Shown: positions 9,701 through 17,996 of the stretch, piece by piece
How positions within the stretch are numbered: the stretch's first letter is position 1
Layout of the letters: the number at the start of each line of letters is the position of its first letter
NCBI RefSeq assembly: GCF_025567625.1
Contig: NZ_JAOQJC010000002.1
Location: forward strand, 248,001-312,000
From: Paenibacillus sp. J5C2022
GTDB lineage: Bacteria; Bacillota; Bacilli; Paenibacillales; Paenibacillaceae
Direction: 5' to 3'
Length of the DNA: 64,000 nucleotides
Program-made: the position numbers and the translations under genes
The notes under the pieces: model-generated
Seen by the model: only the letters and a program-made list of their open reading frames with translations
Databases searched by the model: none
What the model was told of the DNA's origin: nothing

Positions 9701-10296
9701 TGCAGATGCTGGCTTATCTGGATGTGCTCGTTACCCATGCGGGAAGCTGGCTTGGCCGGGAAGCGAAGCCGGCGGGCGTACTGTATTTCCATGTACACAA
9801 TCCTATGATGACGATGAATAATCGGCTGCCTGCCGACGAGGCGGACAATCAACTGCTGAAGCGTTACAAAATGCGTGGGCTGCTGACCGCCGAGCCGGAT
9901 ATTGCGCGTATGATGGATGGAGGTCTGGATACGGGGTATTCCGAGCTTCTCCCGGTTGCACTGAAGCGGGACGGCAGCTTCTACAGCAGCTCCTCCGTCG
10001 TGACCGCCGAGCAATGGGATATATTGCGCGGTTCGGTCAGAAGCAGAATCAGACGCATCGGACAGACCATCCAGCAGGGCGAGATAGCGATTACGCCTTA
10101 TCGGATGGGCGGCAAGTCTCCGTGTCAGTTCTGCGATTACAAGCCGTTATGCCAATTCGATCCGCTATTCCAGGGCAATGCATACAACGTGCTCGGCAAG
10201 CGGGCGGACATATGGGAGCAGTTGGCGAGAGACTGCCAAGAGGAGGTGGAGCGTCATGACCGTGCGGAAGCCGGCGAACAGCATATGGACGGATGA
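6739..10296 (+). CDS. addB: Helicase-exonuclease AddAB subunit AddB
   Basis: AddB is the 1185-residue partner of AddA in the helicase-nuclease that resects double-strand breaks and recognises Chi. Walker A GRSGAGKT is at residues 8-15. A C-terminal RecB-type nuclease motif LDYKSS has D969 and K971. The four cysteines that bind the family 4Fe-4S cluster are C812 and the C-terminal group C1129, C1132 and C1138. ATG 6739 is preferred over GTG 6730 because GAGAGGAG ends 8 nt before it. The gene overlaps addA by 41 nt, so the two are expressed together. No frameshift or missing key residue seen. Confidence 0.96.
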   Translation: MPLQLVIGRSGAGKTERCLEEIREELRIAPEGPPLILLVPEQATFQSEYAMLRLGGLSGTIRAQALSFRRLAFRVMQETGGTSLVPINDTGKHMLLYKLVHRMAPELQLFAGGAEQPGFIERLTELLTEWKRYGLQEEQLLDSRELIDGSSSNLLRRKLHDLMLIYREMERELGGKYIDSEDYLHYLREGFAESPSMQGARIWVDGFHGFTPTEFEALGALMAGAAHMTVTLTLNRPYLDGVSPHELELFHPTAETCLKLMELAESAGIEVLPPISMPAPEQGRFRDNRMLAHLERHYGSKVAMLQSSAESYHCHHPACGVSLHAAASKRAEVEAVARDLVRRVREDGYRWRDMAVMTRNAEEYADYISLIFKDYEIPFFLDQKKKALHHPLVEYIRSALETVLYGWRYDAMFRCIKTEMVLPLDNSLPREWFDLLENYVLAAGIDGWKWLDASRWRPMMSHSLEDEGVDGISAAAKRELDIALAAREAVVPLLRRFEQGLRKATTVQEMCEALYRLLDHSDAADRLERWSRQDMERGDAQSARSHRQLWDGVMALLDQLVELAGEERVAPELFAGMIEAGLDSLKLASVPPALDQVLVGSMDRTRSAGVQVCYLLGANDGTLPMRVKEDGILTEPEREQLAETGLQMAPGARRRLLDERFMIYNALTTPSKHLWLSWAGADEEGKGLLPSEIVRQMKAMFPGIPIHTEVLAPEADMPPEEQTAFLQHPERSISHLIVKLREWHQGGDIAPLWWGLYNWYAVRPQWQQKLGVLVSSLVHHNRENNLSIATASQLFGERMQVSVSRMERFVSCSFQHFAIHGLKLKERRLYRLGAPDMGQLFHAALSGLAKELGPRWGKLSRQEIKAEADRTVGELVPKLQSEILLSSSRFQFVARKLKDIVAQAAVVLGEHARRAEFHTVGTEVDFGPNGTLPSLVIPLSEGKELEVIGRIDRVDAAESDGSLLLRVLDYKSSAMGLKLEEVVHGLSLQMLAYLDVLVTHAGSWLGREAKPAGVLYFHVHNPMMTMNNRLPADEADNQLLKRYKMRGLLTAEPDIARMMDGGLDTGYSELLPVALKRDGSFYSSSSVVTAEQWDILRGSVRSRIRRIGQTIQQGEIAITPYRMGGKSPCQFCDYKPLCQFDPLFQGNAYNVLGKRADIWEQLARDCQEEVERHDRAEAGEQHMDG

Positions 10297-13200
10297 CCAG
10301 TGGAAAGCGATTGTGACGGAAGGGGCCAATGTGCTGGTTGCCGCTGCGGCGGGTTCCGGCAAGACAGCCGTTCTTGTCGAACGTATCATTCGAAAAATAT
10401 CGTCCCATACCGACGTAGACAGACTGCTCGTAGCTACCTTCACGAAGGCTGCCGCTGCGGAGATGAAGGAGCGTATTACGGTAGCGCTGGAGAAGGGACT
10501 GGAGCAGCAGCCGGACAATGAGCATTTGCGTCGTCAGCTTGCGCTGATGGGACGGGCTTCCGTCACGACGCTTCATTCCTTCTGCCTGGATGTCATCCGC
10601 CGCTATTATCCGATTATCGGACTTGATCCCGGTTTTCGAATCGCCAATGAGACAGAGAGCGAGTTGATTCGGCTGGAAGTGCTGGATGAGCTGTTCGAGC
10701 AGAAGTACGAGCAAGCCGGCGACGGCGGAGCGTTCCTTCGTCTGGCGGACTGCTATGGCGGTGAGCGAGGCGACGAGCCGCTGTACGAGCTGGTGCAAAG
10801 CCTGTACGACTTCGCCCAGAGCCATCCGTGGCCGGAGCATTGGCTGCGGGAGACAGCGGCCGCTTATAAGCTTGACAGTCTGGAGCAGTTGGAAGCGAGC
10901 GAATGGACCCTGAGTGTAAAACGGGATGTCCGATTGACACTTGAGGGGGCGGAATCGCTGCTGCGTCAGGCGCTCGCCATTGCGGCGCGTCCTGGTGGGC
11001 CTGATCCGTATGCAGCGACACTGGTAGAGGATCTGCAGGTGGTGTTGCATCTGCAGGAGGTCGTCGCACGTGAGCCGTGGAGCAAGTGGGAGCCTTATTT
11101 CAACAGCGCCGCGTTCGGCAGGTTGAAGCCGATGCGGGGTGAGCAATATGACAAGTCACTGCAAGAAGCGGCGAAGGAGCTGCGCGACAAGGCGAAGGAC
11201 TTGCTTTCCTCCACTTTGTCGGAGCTGTTCGGCCGCGGCGCGGAGGAGTTCCTGCATGAGCTGCAGGAGCTCGGCACATTAATGGGAGCGTTATCGGAGC
11301 TGGTCATCGCATTCGGCGAGCGGTACGAGGAAGCGAAGCGGAGCAAAGGGCTGCTGGACTTCGGCGATCTGGAGCATTACTGTCTGCGTATATTGCGGGA
11401 CCCGTCATCCCAGCCGGATCGACTTGTTCCCTCTGAGGCTGCCCTGTCTTACAGGGAACAGTTCGATGAGGTATTGCTGGACGAATATCAAGATACGAAT
11501 CTGGTGCAGGAATCCATCGTAACGCTTATTGCCCGTCAGAGCAGCGGCAACCTGTTCATGGTTGGCGATGTCAAGCAGAGCATCTACCGCTTCCGACTGG
11601 CAGAGCCCAATCTGTTCCTGCAAAAATACAAATCGTACAGAAGCAGCAGCGATTCCGGAATGCTTAAGCATGAGGATGAGGAAACGGCTCCGGGGGTAAG
11701 AATCGATCTGGCCCGTAACTTCCGCAGCAGAAGCGAGGTAGTCGACGGCGTGAATGCTGTGTTCCGTTCCATCATGAGAGAAAGCGTGGCAGAGATGGAC
11801 TACGACAGCCGGGCCGAGCTTGTATGCGGCGCCGGGTATCCGCCGCCGTCTCCGCCGGACAGCTGCACGATCCAGCTGACGGTGCTGGATCGCGGCGGCA
11901 TGGCGCAGGCACAGGAACCGGGCGACGATAGCCAGGGGCATGACGAAGAATACGGGAGCGATGCGGACCCGTCGGAAGAAGCGACGGTTGCCGAGCTGGA
12001 GGCGCGCTGGATCGCGCGTCAGCTGCAAGATCTGATGAAGCAAGGCTTCCAAGTCTATGACGTCAAGCTGAAGGCATATAGGGCGCTGCAGTGGCGCGAC
12101 GTCGTCATCCTGCTGCGCGCTACGCAATCATGGGCGCCCGTACTGATCGAAGAGCTGCAGAGCTTCGGCATTCCCGCCTATGCGGAGCTTAGCAGCGGAT
12201 ACTTCGAAGCGGTGGAAGTGGAGACGATGCTGTCGCTGTTGCGTGTCATCGACAATCCTTATCAGGATATCCCGCTGGCGGGCACCTTGCGCTCGCCATT
12301 GTTCTCGCTGACGGGAGAAGAGCTTGCGCGAATCCGCATCTTGTCGCGGGGAACGTCATATTACGAAGCTGTCTGCCATGCGGCAGGGGCTGACGAGCTT
12401 GAAGAGGAGCTGCGCCATAAGCTGTCGCGCTTCCTGAATTCCCTCGACCGCTGGCGGGAGGAAGCGCGGGGCGGAGCGCTTGCGGACCTGTTGTGGGGCA
12501 TCTATCGGGAGACGGGCTACTATGATTTCGCAGGCGGATTGCCCGGAGGCGTCCAGAGGCAAGCCAACTTGCGCGCCTTGCATGACCGGGCCCGGCAATA
12601 TGAATCCACTTCCTTCCGCGGGCTGTTCCGCTTCCTGCGATTCATCGAACGAATGCGGGACAGCGGCGGGGACCTTGGAGCGGCAAGGGCGCTTGGCGAG
12701 GGCGAAGATGTAGTGCGAATCATGTCGATTCATAAAAGCAAGGGTCTGGAGTTCCCGGTCGTATTCGCAGCGGGTCTGGGCAAGCTGTTCAATCAGCAAG
12801 ATCTTCGCAGCAGCTTCCTGATGCATAGGGAGCTTGGCTTCGGCCCCAGATACGTGGATTCGGAGCAGCGGATGAGCTATCCTACTCTGCCTTATCTGGC
12901 CATTCGCAAGCGGATGCGCATGGAGATGCTGGCGGAGGAGATGCGCATCCTGTATGTCGCCTTGACCCGTCCGAAGGAAAAGCTGTTCTTGCTGGGCACG
13001 GTTGCCAGCATGGAGAAGGCACGCGATCGCTGGCAGGCGCTGCGCGATGCGGAAGGGACAATGCCCGACTACGCCATAGCGGGAGCCCGCACCTATCTGG
13101 ATTGGCTGGGACCTCTCGCGTCCGATCAATTCACGCAAGAGGATGCAGACGAGTCCGGTGGGAGCGGCCTGTCGCAATGGACGGCGCATACAGTGCCGGC

Positions 13201-14104
13201 GGAATGGCTTGGCGCGGAAGCGGCGGCTTCCCATGAGGCAGATGCAGAGCATGCGGAAGCCGCGGCGGAACGGCTGCAAGCACTCGTATCGCTTGCCTTG
13301 ATTGAAGGCGAAGAGGCGGACGAGGAACTGGATCGCAGGCTCCAGTGGCATTATCCTCACCGGATGGCGGAACGCATTGCCGCCAAGACGTCCGTGACGG
13401 AGATGAAGCGCATGCATGAACAAGCCGCAGAGGATGTATTCAGCTGGGAGGAAGGAGCGGGCCGGGCGGCCAGTTCCTCTTCCGGCAGCTATTCCTTCCG
13501 GCTGAGACGGCCTTCCTTCATGGAAGAGCAGTCCTTGACGGCTGCCGAGAGGGGCTCCGCCAGCCATCTGCTCATGCAGCATCTGCCGCTTCATGCAGAC
13601 GTGGACAGGCAAGTAGTTGAGAGTACGCTTGAGCTTATGGCGGAGAAGCGATTGCTGAGCGGGCAGCAAGCTCGAAGCATCGATGGTGGCGCCGTTGCCG
13701 ATTTCTTCCGCGAAGACATCGGGAAGCGGCTGCTTGCGGCGGATTGGGTGAAGAGAGAAGTGCCGTTCAGCTGCGTATTCCCTTCCGGGCGAGTATATCC
13801 TGCAGCTGAAGCGGATCGCGCGACGGGAGAGCCGATACTCATACAGGGGGTTATCGACTGTCTGTTCCAGGATGATCGCGGATTGGTGCTGCTGGATTAC
13901 AAGACGGACAGCATCTACATGAAGCAATGGGACCGCGCCGCTCAGCGCCATCGTTTCCAGCTGGAGCTGTATGCGGAAGCAATTCAGTCCGTGATGAAGC
14001 GGAAGGTGGACGAGATCTATGTTTATTTCTTTGACGGTTCCCGCACGGTAAGGCTGAACGATGAACAGTCCGCGGGCGGATACGACGGGGAGGGATCACA
14101 GTGA
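10256..14104 (+). CDS. addA: Helicase-exonuclease AddAB subunit AddA
   Basis: AddA is the 1282-residue ATP-dependent 3'-5' helicase and nuclease subunit. Walker A is at residues 33-37 (K36), the Walker B DEYQDT begins at D409, a UvrD-type HKSKGLEFPVVF motif lies near residue 830, and the C-terminal nuclease motif LDYKTDS has D1214 and K1216. The start at 10256 lies inside the end of addB with a strong AGGAGGTGG site 7 nt upstream. An acidic segment of about 25 residues near residue 565 (GDDSQGHDEEYG and onward) looks like a lineage-specific surface loop. The stop overlaps the start of the next gene. Confidence 0.96.
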   Translation: MTVRKPANSIWTDDQWKAIVTEGANVLVAAAAGSGKTAVLVERIIRKISSHTDVDRLLVATFTKAAAAEMKERITVALEKGLEQQPDNEHLRRQLALMGRASVTTLHSFCLDVIRRYYPIIGLDPGFRIANETESELIRLEVLDELFEQKYEQAGDGGAFLRLADCYGGERGDEPLYELVQSLYDFAQSHPWPEHWLRETAAAYKLDSLEQLEASEWTLSVKRDVRLTLEGAESLLRQALAIAARPGGPDPYAATLVEDLQVVLHLQEVVAREPWSKWEPYFNSAAFGRLKPMRGEQYDKSLQEAAKELRDKAKDLLSSTLSELFGRGAEEFLHELQELGTLMGALSELVIAFGERYEEAKRSKGLLDFGDLEHYCLRILRDPSSQPDRLVPSEAALSYREQFDEVLLDEYQDTNLVQESIVTLIARQSSGNLFMVGDVKQSIYRFRLAEPNLFLQKYKSYRSSSDSGMLKHEDEETAPGVRIDLARNFRSRSEVVDGVNAVFRSIMRESVAEMDYDSRAELVCGAGYPPPSPPDSCTIQLTVLDRGGMAQAQEPGDDSQGHDEEYGSDADPSEEATVAELEARWIARQLQDLMKQGFQVYDVKLKAYRALQWRDVVILLRATQSWAPVLIEELQSFGIPAYAELSSGYFEAVEVETMLSLLRVIDNPYQDIPLAGTLRSPLFSLTGEELARIRILSRGTSYYEAVCHAAGADELEEELRHKLSRFLNSLDRWREEARGGALADLLWGIYRETGYYDFAGGLPGGVQRQANLRALHDRARQYESTSFRGLFRFLRFIERMRDSGGDLGAARALGEGEDVVRIMSIHKSKGLEFPVVFAAGLGKLFNQQDLRSSFLMHRELGFGPRYVDSEQRMSYPTLPYLAIRKRMRMEMLAEEMRILYVALTRPKEKLFLLGTVASMEKARDRWQALRDAEGTMPDYAIAGARTYLDWLGPLASDQFTQEDADESGGSGLSQWTAHTVPAEWLGAEAAASHEADAEHAEAAAERLQALVSLALIEGEEADEELDRRLQWHYPHRMAERIAAKTSVTEMKRMHEQAAEDVFSWEEGAGRAASSSSGSYSFRLRRPSFMEEQSLTAAERGSASHLLMQHLPLHADVDRQVVESTLELMAEKRLLSGQQARSIDGGAVADFFREDIGKRLLAADWVKREVPFSCVFPSGRVYPAAEADRATGEPILIQGVIDCLFQDDRGLVLLDYKTDSIYMKQWDRAAQRHRFQLELYAEAIQSVMKRKVDEIYVYFFDGSRTVRLNDEQSAGGYDGEGSQ

Positions 14105-14736
14105 AGCAGCAAGAGAAAGGCAAGCGTTCCATCGCCCTGCCTGTCACGCTAATCTTGTTGGTCATGAGCTTGATGGGAAACGTTCTGCTGCTGACCAAAA
14201 ACATTAACATTAACCAGACGAATGCAGTAGAAGAAGGCGGGGTCATACTCGACCGCGCGAAGAGGAGTCTTGAGCTTGCACAGTACATGGAAGGACAGAT
14301 GATGGAGGTAAGGGAGCTATCCACTTCCGACGGAACGGCCGAGCGTCTGGCCGCCCGTTATGCCGCTTCCAGCCTGCAGCGCGGCGGCAGCAGCTTGAAG
14401 GAGCTGATGGCAACCGCAGAACTTCAAGCCGCAGGCGCGCTGGAAGGCGCAGGCGCTGCAGCAGAAGCGTATGTCGACAGTTTCGCCTATGAGCGGTTAA
14501 CCGGCATCGGCAACGGAGCCGGGGCGCTGGATGACAGCGAGCGGAAGACGATCGAGCAATTGCAGCAATCTTTCTCAGAACTTGCGGGAGCCTTATCGGC
14601 GTTCAGCTTTGCGGGCGAAGGCAACAAGTCCTTTATGATCCGCTTGTCTGCCGGACACGGATGGCACGAAGTGGCTGGTTCGGTCCAGGCCGTCATGCGC
14701 CAATATGCTTCGAACGATCATGGATTGATCGCTTGA
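14101..14736 (+). CDS. Unrecognised protein with N-terminal membrane anchor
   Basis: A 211-residue protein I cannot assign. It starts with GTG at 14101, overlapping the addA stop by 4 nt, with GGGGAGGGA upstream; coupling to addAB is therefore likely. A basic N-terminus (KQQEKGKR) is followed by one hydrophobic segment of about 20 residues, then a largely alpha-helical, alanine- and glutamate-rich extracytoplasmic region without cysteines. This layout suggests a single-pass anchored protein, but no known domain is visible. Its link with double-strand break repair may only be positional. Confidence 0.7.
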   Translation: MKQQEKGKRSIALPVTLILLVMSLMGNVLLLTKNININQTNAVEEGGVILDRAKRSLELAQYMEGQMMEVRELSTSDGTAERLAARYAASSLQRGGSSLKELMATAELQAAGALEGAGAAAEAYVDSFAYERLTGIGNGAGALDDSERKTIEQLQQSFSELAGALSAFSFAGEGNKSFMIRLSAGHGWHEVAGSVQAVMRQYASNDHGLIA

Positions 14737-14806
14737 ACGGCAAGGCAATCTCTTGTAGCCAACTGCCCATCTCCGCATACAATGATGGTGACAGGAGGCT
14801 GAGGGA

Positions 14807-15106
14807 ATGACGAATGTGAATACGATCATGAGCAACGCGGACAAGAAGAAAATATGCCAGCAGCATATGCACCGCTATGTGTTGGTGCAGACGGCGGAGG
14901 GATGGTGCGACGGATTTGTGGAGCATGTAGATGACGATATGGTCTATCTGGCAGTGCCTTGCGGTTCGGACGGGATGGACGAACGCGTGCTTTACCCCTA
15001 TGGAGGGCCTATATATCCTTATCCATACTATCCGCGGCGCAGATTTTTCCGCCGAAGATTTCCACTAGGCGCCTTGCTGGCATTATCCTTGCTGCCCTTT
15101 TTCTAA
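14807..15106 (+). CDS. Small unrecognised protein with Tyr/Pro/Arg-rich tail
   Basis: A 99-residue protein with an ACAGGAGG site upstream of ATG 14807. The first 60 residues carry a short beta-rich stretch (YVLVQTAEGWCDGFVEHVDD) that resembles the small SH3-like or Sm-like folds of some spore or surface proteins. Next come a Tyr-Pro segment (YPYGGPIYPYPYYPRRRFF) and a hydrophobic end (GALLALSLLPFF). Proteins of this look occur in Paenibacillus genomes with no assigned role. I infer nothing about function beyond possible association with membrane or coat. Confidence 0.65.
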   Translation: MTNVNTIMSNADKKKICQQHMHRYVLVQTAEGWCDGFVEHVDDDMVYLAVPCGSDGMDERVLYPYGGPIYPYPYYPRRRFFRRRFPLGALLALSLLPFF

Positions 15107-15126
15107 CTTTGCAACCGATAACGGCC

Positions 15127-15160
15127 GGCTGACGCATGCTGTGAATGAACAGCGTCAGCC
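15127..15160 (+). terminator. Hairpin upstream of hinT, probable terminator
   Basis: GGCTGAC (15127-15133) and GCTGT (15138-15142) pair with ACAGC (15149-15153) and GTCAGCC (15154-15160), giving a long stem with one bulge. A T-rich run (15174-15188) follows after about 14 nt rather than immediately, so termination efficiency is uncertain. Confidence 0.5.
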
Positions 15161-15170
15161 TGCAGCGTTA

Positions 15171-15200
15171 TTGGATTTTTTATTTTGTTTTCGTTATGAT
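15171..15200 (+). promoter_or_regulatory. Possible sigma-A promoter of hinT
   Basis: TTGGAT at 15171-15176 and TATGAT at 15195-15200 with an 18-nt spacer, 46 nt before the hinT start. The -35 matches the consensus only in TTG, so this is tentative. Confidence 0.38.
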
Positions 15201-15245
15201 AGATAGAAGCATGATTCGAATCAATGGAAATGGAGGACAAGCACG

Positions 15246-15587
15246 ATGGATTGCATATTCTGTAAAATTGTCGAGGGCAGCATCCCATCCAACAAGGTGT
15301 ATGAAAACGACAGCGTAGTGGCATTTCACGACATTCAGCCCGCAGCTCCGGTACATATACTCATTATTCCGAAAAAACATATTCCAACCATGAATGACGC
15401 GGCTCCGGAGGATAATGAGCTGATCGGCGACATTTTTGCCGCCGCACGCCATATCGCCAAGGAGCTGGGCATTGCGGAGGACGGCTACAGGCTCATTAAC
15501 AATGTGAACAGCGATGGCGGACAGGTTGTCTATCATCTGCATGTCCACTTGCTGGGCGGCAAGAAGCTCGGTTCACTATTAGCATAA
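15246..15587 (+). CDS. hinT: HIT family (histidine triad) nucleotide-binding protein
   Basis: A 113-residue purine nucleoside phosphoramidase-like protein of the HINT branch. It begins CIFCKIVEG, has the conserved KKHIPT stretch, and ends with the catalytic histidine triad H97-L-H99-V-H101 followed by LLGGKK. The cysteine pair C3 and C6 together with H45 may bind zinc, as in other bacterial HIT proteins. AATGGAGGACAAGCACG precedes ATG 15246. It has its own hairpin and putative promoter upstream, and rpsU has a separate strong promoter downstream, so hinT is probably monocistronic. Confidence 0.95.
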   Translation: MDCIFCKIVEGSIPSNKVYENDSVVAFHDIQPAAPVHILIIPKKHIPTMNDAAPEDNELIGDIFAAARHIAKELGIAEDGYRLINNVNSDGGQVVYHLHVHLLGGKKLGSLLA

Positions 15588-15595
15588 TCGTGAAG

Positions 15596-15625
15596 TTGAC
15601 ACTGGCTTTCATTTTACTTTATAAT
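15596..15625 (+). promoter_or_regulatory. Strong sigma-A promoter for rpsU-yqeY
   Basis: A perfect TTGACA (15596-15601) and a perfect TATAAT (15620-15625) are separated by 18 nt, 60 nt before the rpsU start. This is the closest match to the vegetative consensus that I found in the window and fits a ribosomal protein gene. Confidence 0.85.
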
Positions 15626-15684
15626 GAAGTTTGATAAACCGTGTTATAGCTCTGGACGGTCTGTTTCGGAGGGAGGGAAAACTG

Positions 15685-15858
15685 GTGTCTGAAACTAAAG
15701 TTCGCAAAAACGAAACTATCGATGCTGCGCTTCGCCGTTTTAAACGTACAATCGCTAAAGATGGCGTTCTGGCTGAGGTGAAGAAACGCAAGCATTACGA
15801 AAAACCAAGTGTAAAGCGCAAGAAAAAGTCCGAGGCTGCGCGTAAGAGAAAGTTTTAG
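15685..15858 (+). CDS. rpsU: 30S ribosomal protein S21
   Basis: A 57-residue, strongly basic protein identical in layout to bacterial S21: [10 protein letters not shown], the DAALRRFKR core, and an Arg/Lys-rich tail ending [12 protein letters not shown]. It starts with GTG at 15685, preceded by GGAGGGAGGG; the longer upstream reading is rejected because it adds non-homologous residues. It is followed 15 nt later by yqeY, the standard Firmicute pairing, and both end at a strong terminator. Confidence 0.97.
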   Translation: MSETKVRKNETIDAALRRFKRTIAKDGVLAEVKKRKHYEKPSVKRKKKSEAARKRKF

Positions 15859-15873
15859 GAGGATCCTTCCATA

Positions 15874-16317
15874 ATGAACCTGAGCGAACGATTGAGCGAT
15901 GATATGAAGCAAGCGATGAAGAGCAAGGACAAGTTCAGACTGACTACGATCCGCATGGTTCGCGCGTCGATGAAGAACTTGGAAATTGATCTCAAGCGTC
16001 CTCTGGACGATAATGAAGTGCTTGACATTCTGAGTCGTGAGATCAAACAGCGTAAAGATTCCCTCCAAGAATTTAAAAAAGCTGGTCGCGATGATCTGAT
16101 TGCAGATCTTGAGTCAGAAATTGAAATTATTAGTGGATACCTTCCCGAACAGCTGACTGAAGAAGATATACAAGAGATAGTTAGGCAGACCATCCATGAA
16201 CTCGGTGCTTCTTCCAAAGCCGATATGGGGAAAGTGATGAGTGCGCTTATGCCCAAAGTAAAGGGACGCGCGGACGGCAAACTAGTAAATCAAGCTGTAC
16301 AGCAATTTCTGCAATAG
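15874..16317 (+). CDS. yqeY: GatB/YqeY domain protein
   Basis: A 147-residue protein made of one GatB/YqeY domain, the same tRNA-binding fold found at the C-terminus of the GatB amidotransferase subunit. The opening LSERLSDDMKQAMKSKDK and the YLPEQLTEEDI block near residue 88 are family hallmarks. The cellular role is not established; related proteins bind tRNA-like elements. AGGAGGATCC sits just before ATG 15874. It is cotranscribed with rpsU and ended by the hairpin at 16339. Confidence 0.95.
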   Translation: MNLSERLSDDMKQAMKSKDKFRLTTIRMVRASMKNLEIDLKRPLDDNEVLDILSREIKQRKDSLQEFKKAGRDDLIADLESEIEIISGYLPEQLTEEDIQEIVRQTIHELGASSKADMGKVMSALMPKVKGRADGKLVNQAVQQFLQ

Positions 16318-16338
16318 CATCAACGTGCGGACTCGCAA

Positions 16339-16364
16339 AACACCCCTATTCGGGGTGTTTTTTT
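16339..16364 (+). terminator. Rho-independent terminator after yqeY
   Basis: AACACCCC (16339-16346) pairs perfectly with GGGGTGTT (16352-16359) around a 5-nt loop, directly followed by a run of T residues. Confidence 0.93.
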
Positions 16365-16541
16365 GTTGCTCCACTTTGGGGGTATTGTGCATTATGTCAC
16401 GGTGTTTTGTGTTAAAGTAATAATATGTCCGAACGATTGAATAAATAGGAGTAATGACGATTGGAACGGGGAGGAATGCCGAATCGGAATAGGGTTAAAC
16501 TCTAAGTAGCGGAATGTCAAACGGTGCAAAGGAGTGGTGGT

Positions 16542-17942
16542 GTGCATTGGATAAAGTGGAAGCGTGCCATTTCCGTTATGCTGGTCCTCTGGCTTGCCGC
16601 TGGCGCATTATGGACGGCAGGGAGCTTGCTGGGAGCTGTACCTGCCCTTGCAAAGACGGGGCAAGGAAGTGAGGAGGCCGGTTCGGCTGTATTCGTCATC
16701 CCGGTGAAGCATACGGTAGAGCAAGGGCTCTACGCCTTTCTCAAGAGGGCCTTCAAGGAAGCAGAGGAGGGCCGCGCTGCGCATGTCATATTGGTCGTCA
16801 ATACATTGGGCGGCGAAGTGGTCAGCGCCAGCGATATCGGCGAATTAATCCGGAGCAGCAGTATTCCCACTACAGCTTATGTAGAAGGGAAAGCGGTATC
16901 GGCGGGTACATACATCGCCTTGAATGCGGATCATATCGCCATGCAGCCGGGAAGCACAATAGGCTCAGCTGCCGTTGTTAACGGCAGCACGGGAGAGATG
17001 ATTCAGAACCCTAAGGTCGTATCGTTCTGGGTGTCCCAGATGACGGAAGCCGCCAAGCTGAATGGCCGAGATCCCGCCATCGCTGCGGCGATGGTAGACG
17101 TACAGGCAACTGTGGCACTCAAGGACAAAATCGGACGCGACAAGCAAGCGGGTGAAATATTATCGCTGTCGCATTCCGAAGCGAACAAGGTCGGCTACTC
17201 CGATTATACGGCTTCGAGCGTGCAAGAAGTAGCGGAGTGGCTAGGGCTGGGCCAGCGAACACTTATCGAAGTCCAGCCTTCCATCGCTGAGGAAGTGGCC
17301 CGATTCCTCATCCATCCCGCCGTGTCTACTGTGCTTCTGATCATCGGCATAGCAGGCATTGCGATTGAACTGCTCGTGCCAGGGTTTGGAGTTCCCGGCA
17401 TTATGGGGATGCTGGCGATGGGACTGTTCTTCTTCGGCTCCTACCTGTCCGGATTTGCCGGCATGGAGTCGGTCGTCCTGTTCGTATTGGGCGTTGTGCT
17501 GCTGTTTATTGAAATATTCGTACCGAGCTTTGGCATATTAGGTCTGCTCGGAAGCGCGTCGCTCGTTGCCGGCGTTGTCATTGCCGCCCCCGATCCGCGA
17601 TCGGGCATCCTGTCGTTGGCCATTGCCTTCGTGGCGGCACTCGTGATTGTCGTCCTGTTCGCCAGAACCCATCGCGGGCGCGGCGTATGGAACAAATTCA
17701 TATTGCGCGACAAGCTTACGACGGAAGAAGGCTACCTGTCTGCGGCTTCGAAAGAGCTCTTGGTCGGTCAAGAAGGGATAGCCGTAACGCCGCTGAGGCC
17801 GGCAGGTACCGCCTTGCTGGCCGATCAACGGGTCGATGTGATCACTTCCGGACAATTCATTGAAGCCAATACGCCGGTGCAGGTCGTGAAGGTGGAAGGT
17901 ACCTGGGTTGTAGTAAAAGCGGTAGAGGCAAGAACGGACTAA
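16542..17942 (+). CDS. NfeD family membrane-bound serine protease
   Basis: A 466-residue long-form NfeD protein. It has an N-terminal signal/anchor segment, a ClpP-like protease domain (about residues 45-245), four or more membrane helices (about 255-370) and a C-terminal OB-fold NfeD domain. The probable nucleophile is S120 in GKAVSAGTYIAL. Family members cleave membrane partners, stomatin/flotillin-like proteins in particular, and the next gene is floA, so the two likely work together at membrane microdomains. GTG 16542 is chosen because AAAGGAGTGG lies about 7 nt upstream. It corresponds to yqeZ of B. subtilis. Confidence 0.92.
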   Translation: MHWIKWKRAISVMLVLWLAAGALWTAGSLLGAVPALAKTGQGSEEAGSAVFVIPVKHTVEQGLYAFLKRAFKEAEEGRAAHVILVVNTLGGEVVSASDIGELIRSSSIPTTAYVEGKAVSAGTYIALNADHIAMQPGSTIGSAAVVNGSTGEMIQNPKVVSFWVSQMTEAAKLNGRDPAIAAAMVDVQATVALKDKIGRDKQAGEILSLSHSEANKVGYSDYTASSVQEVAEWLGLGQRTLIEVQPSIAEEVARFLIHPAVSTVLLIIGIAGIAIELLVPGFGVPGIMGMLAMGLFFFGSYLSGFAGMESVVLFVLGVVLLFIEIFVPSFGILGLLGSASLVAGVVIAAPDPRSGILSLAIAFVAALVIVVLFARTHRGRGVWNKFILRDKLTTEEGYLSAASKELLVGQEGIAVTPLRPAGTALLADQRVDVITSGQFIEANTPVQVVKVEGTWVVVKAVEARTD

Positions 17943-17996
17943 TGTTGTCCGATATGTCCTGCCGAAAAGAATGGAACAGAAATGGAGGCTCTTGAA

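Noticed and set aside
12356..13951. Open frame of 531 codons antisense to addA
   Set aside because: Its composition (Arg/His/Gln/Leu-rich) is that of a shadow frame in GC-rich sequence, and addA on the other strand is complete with all motifs.
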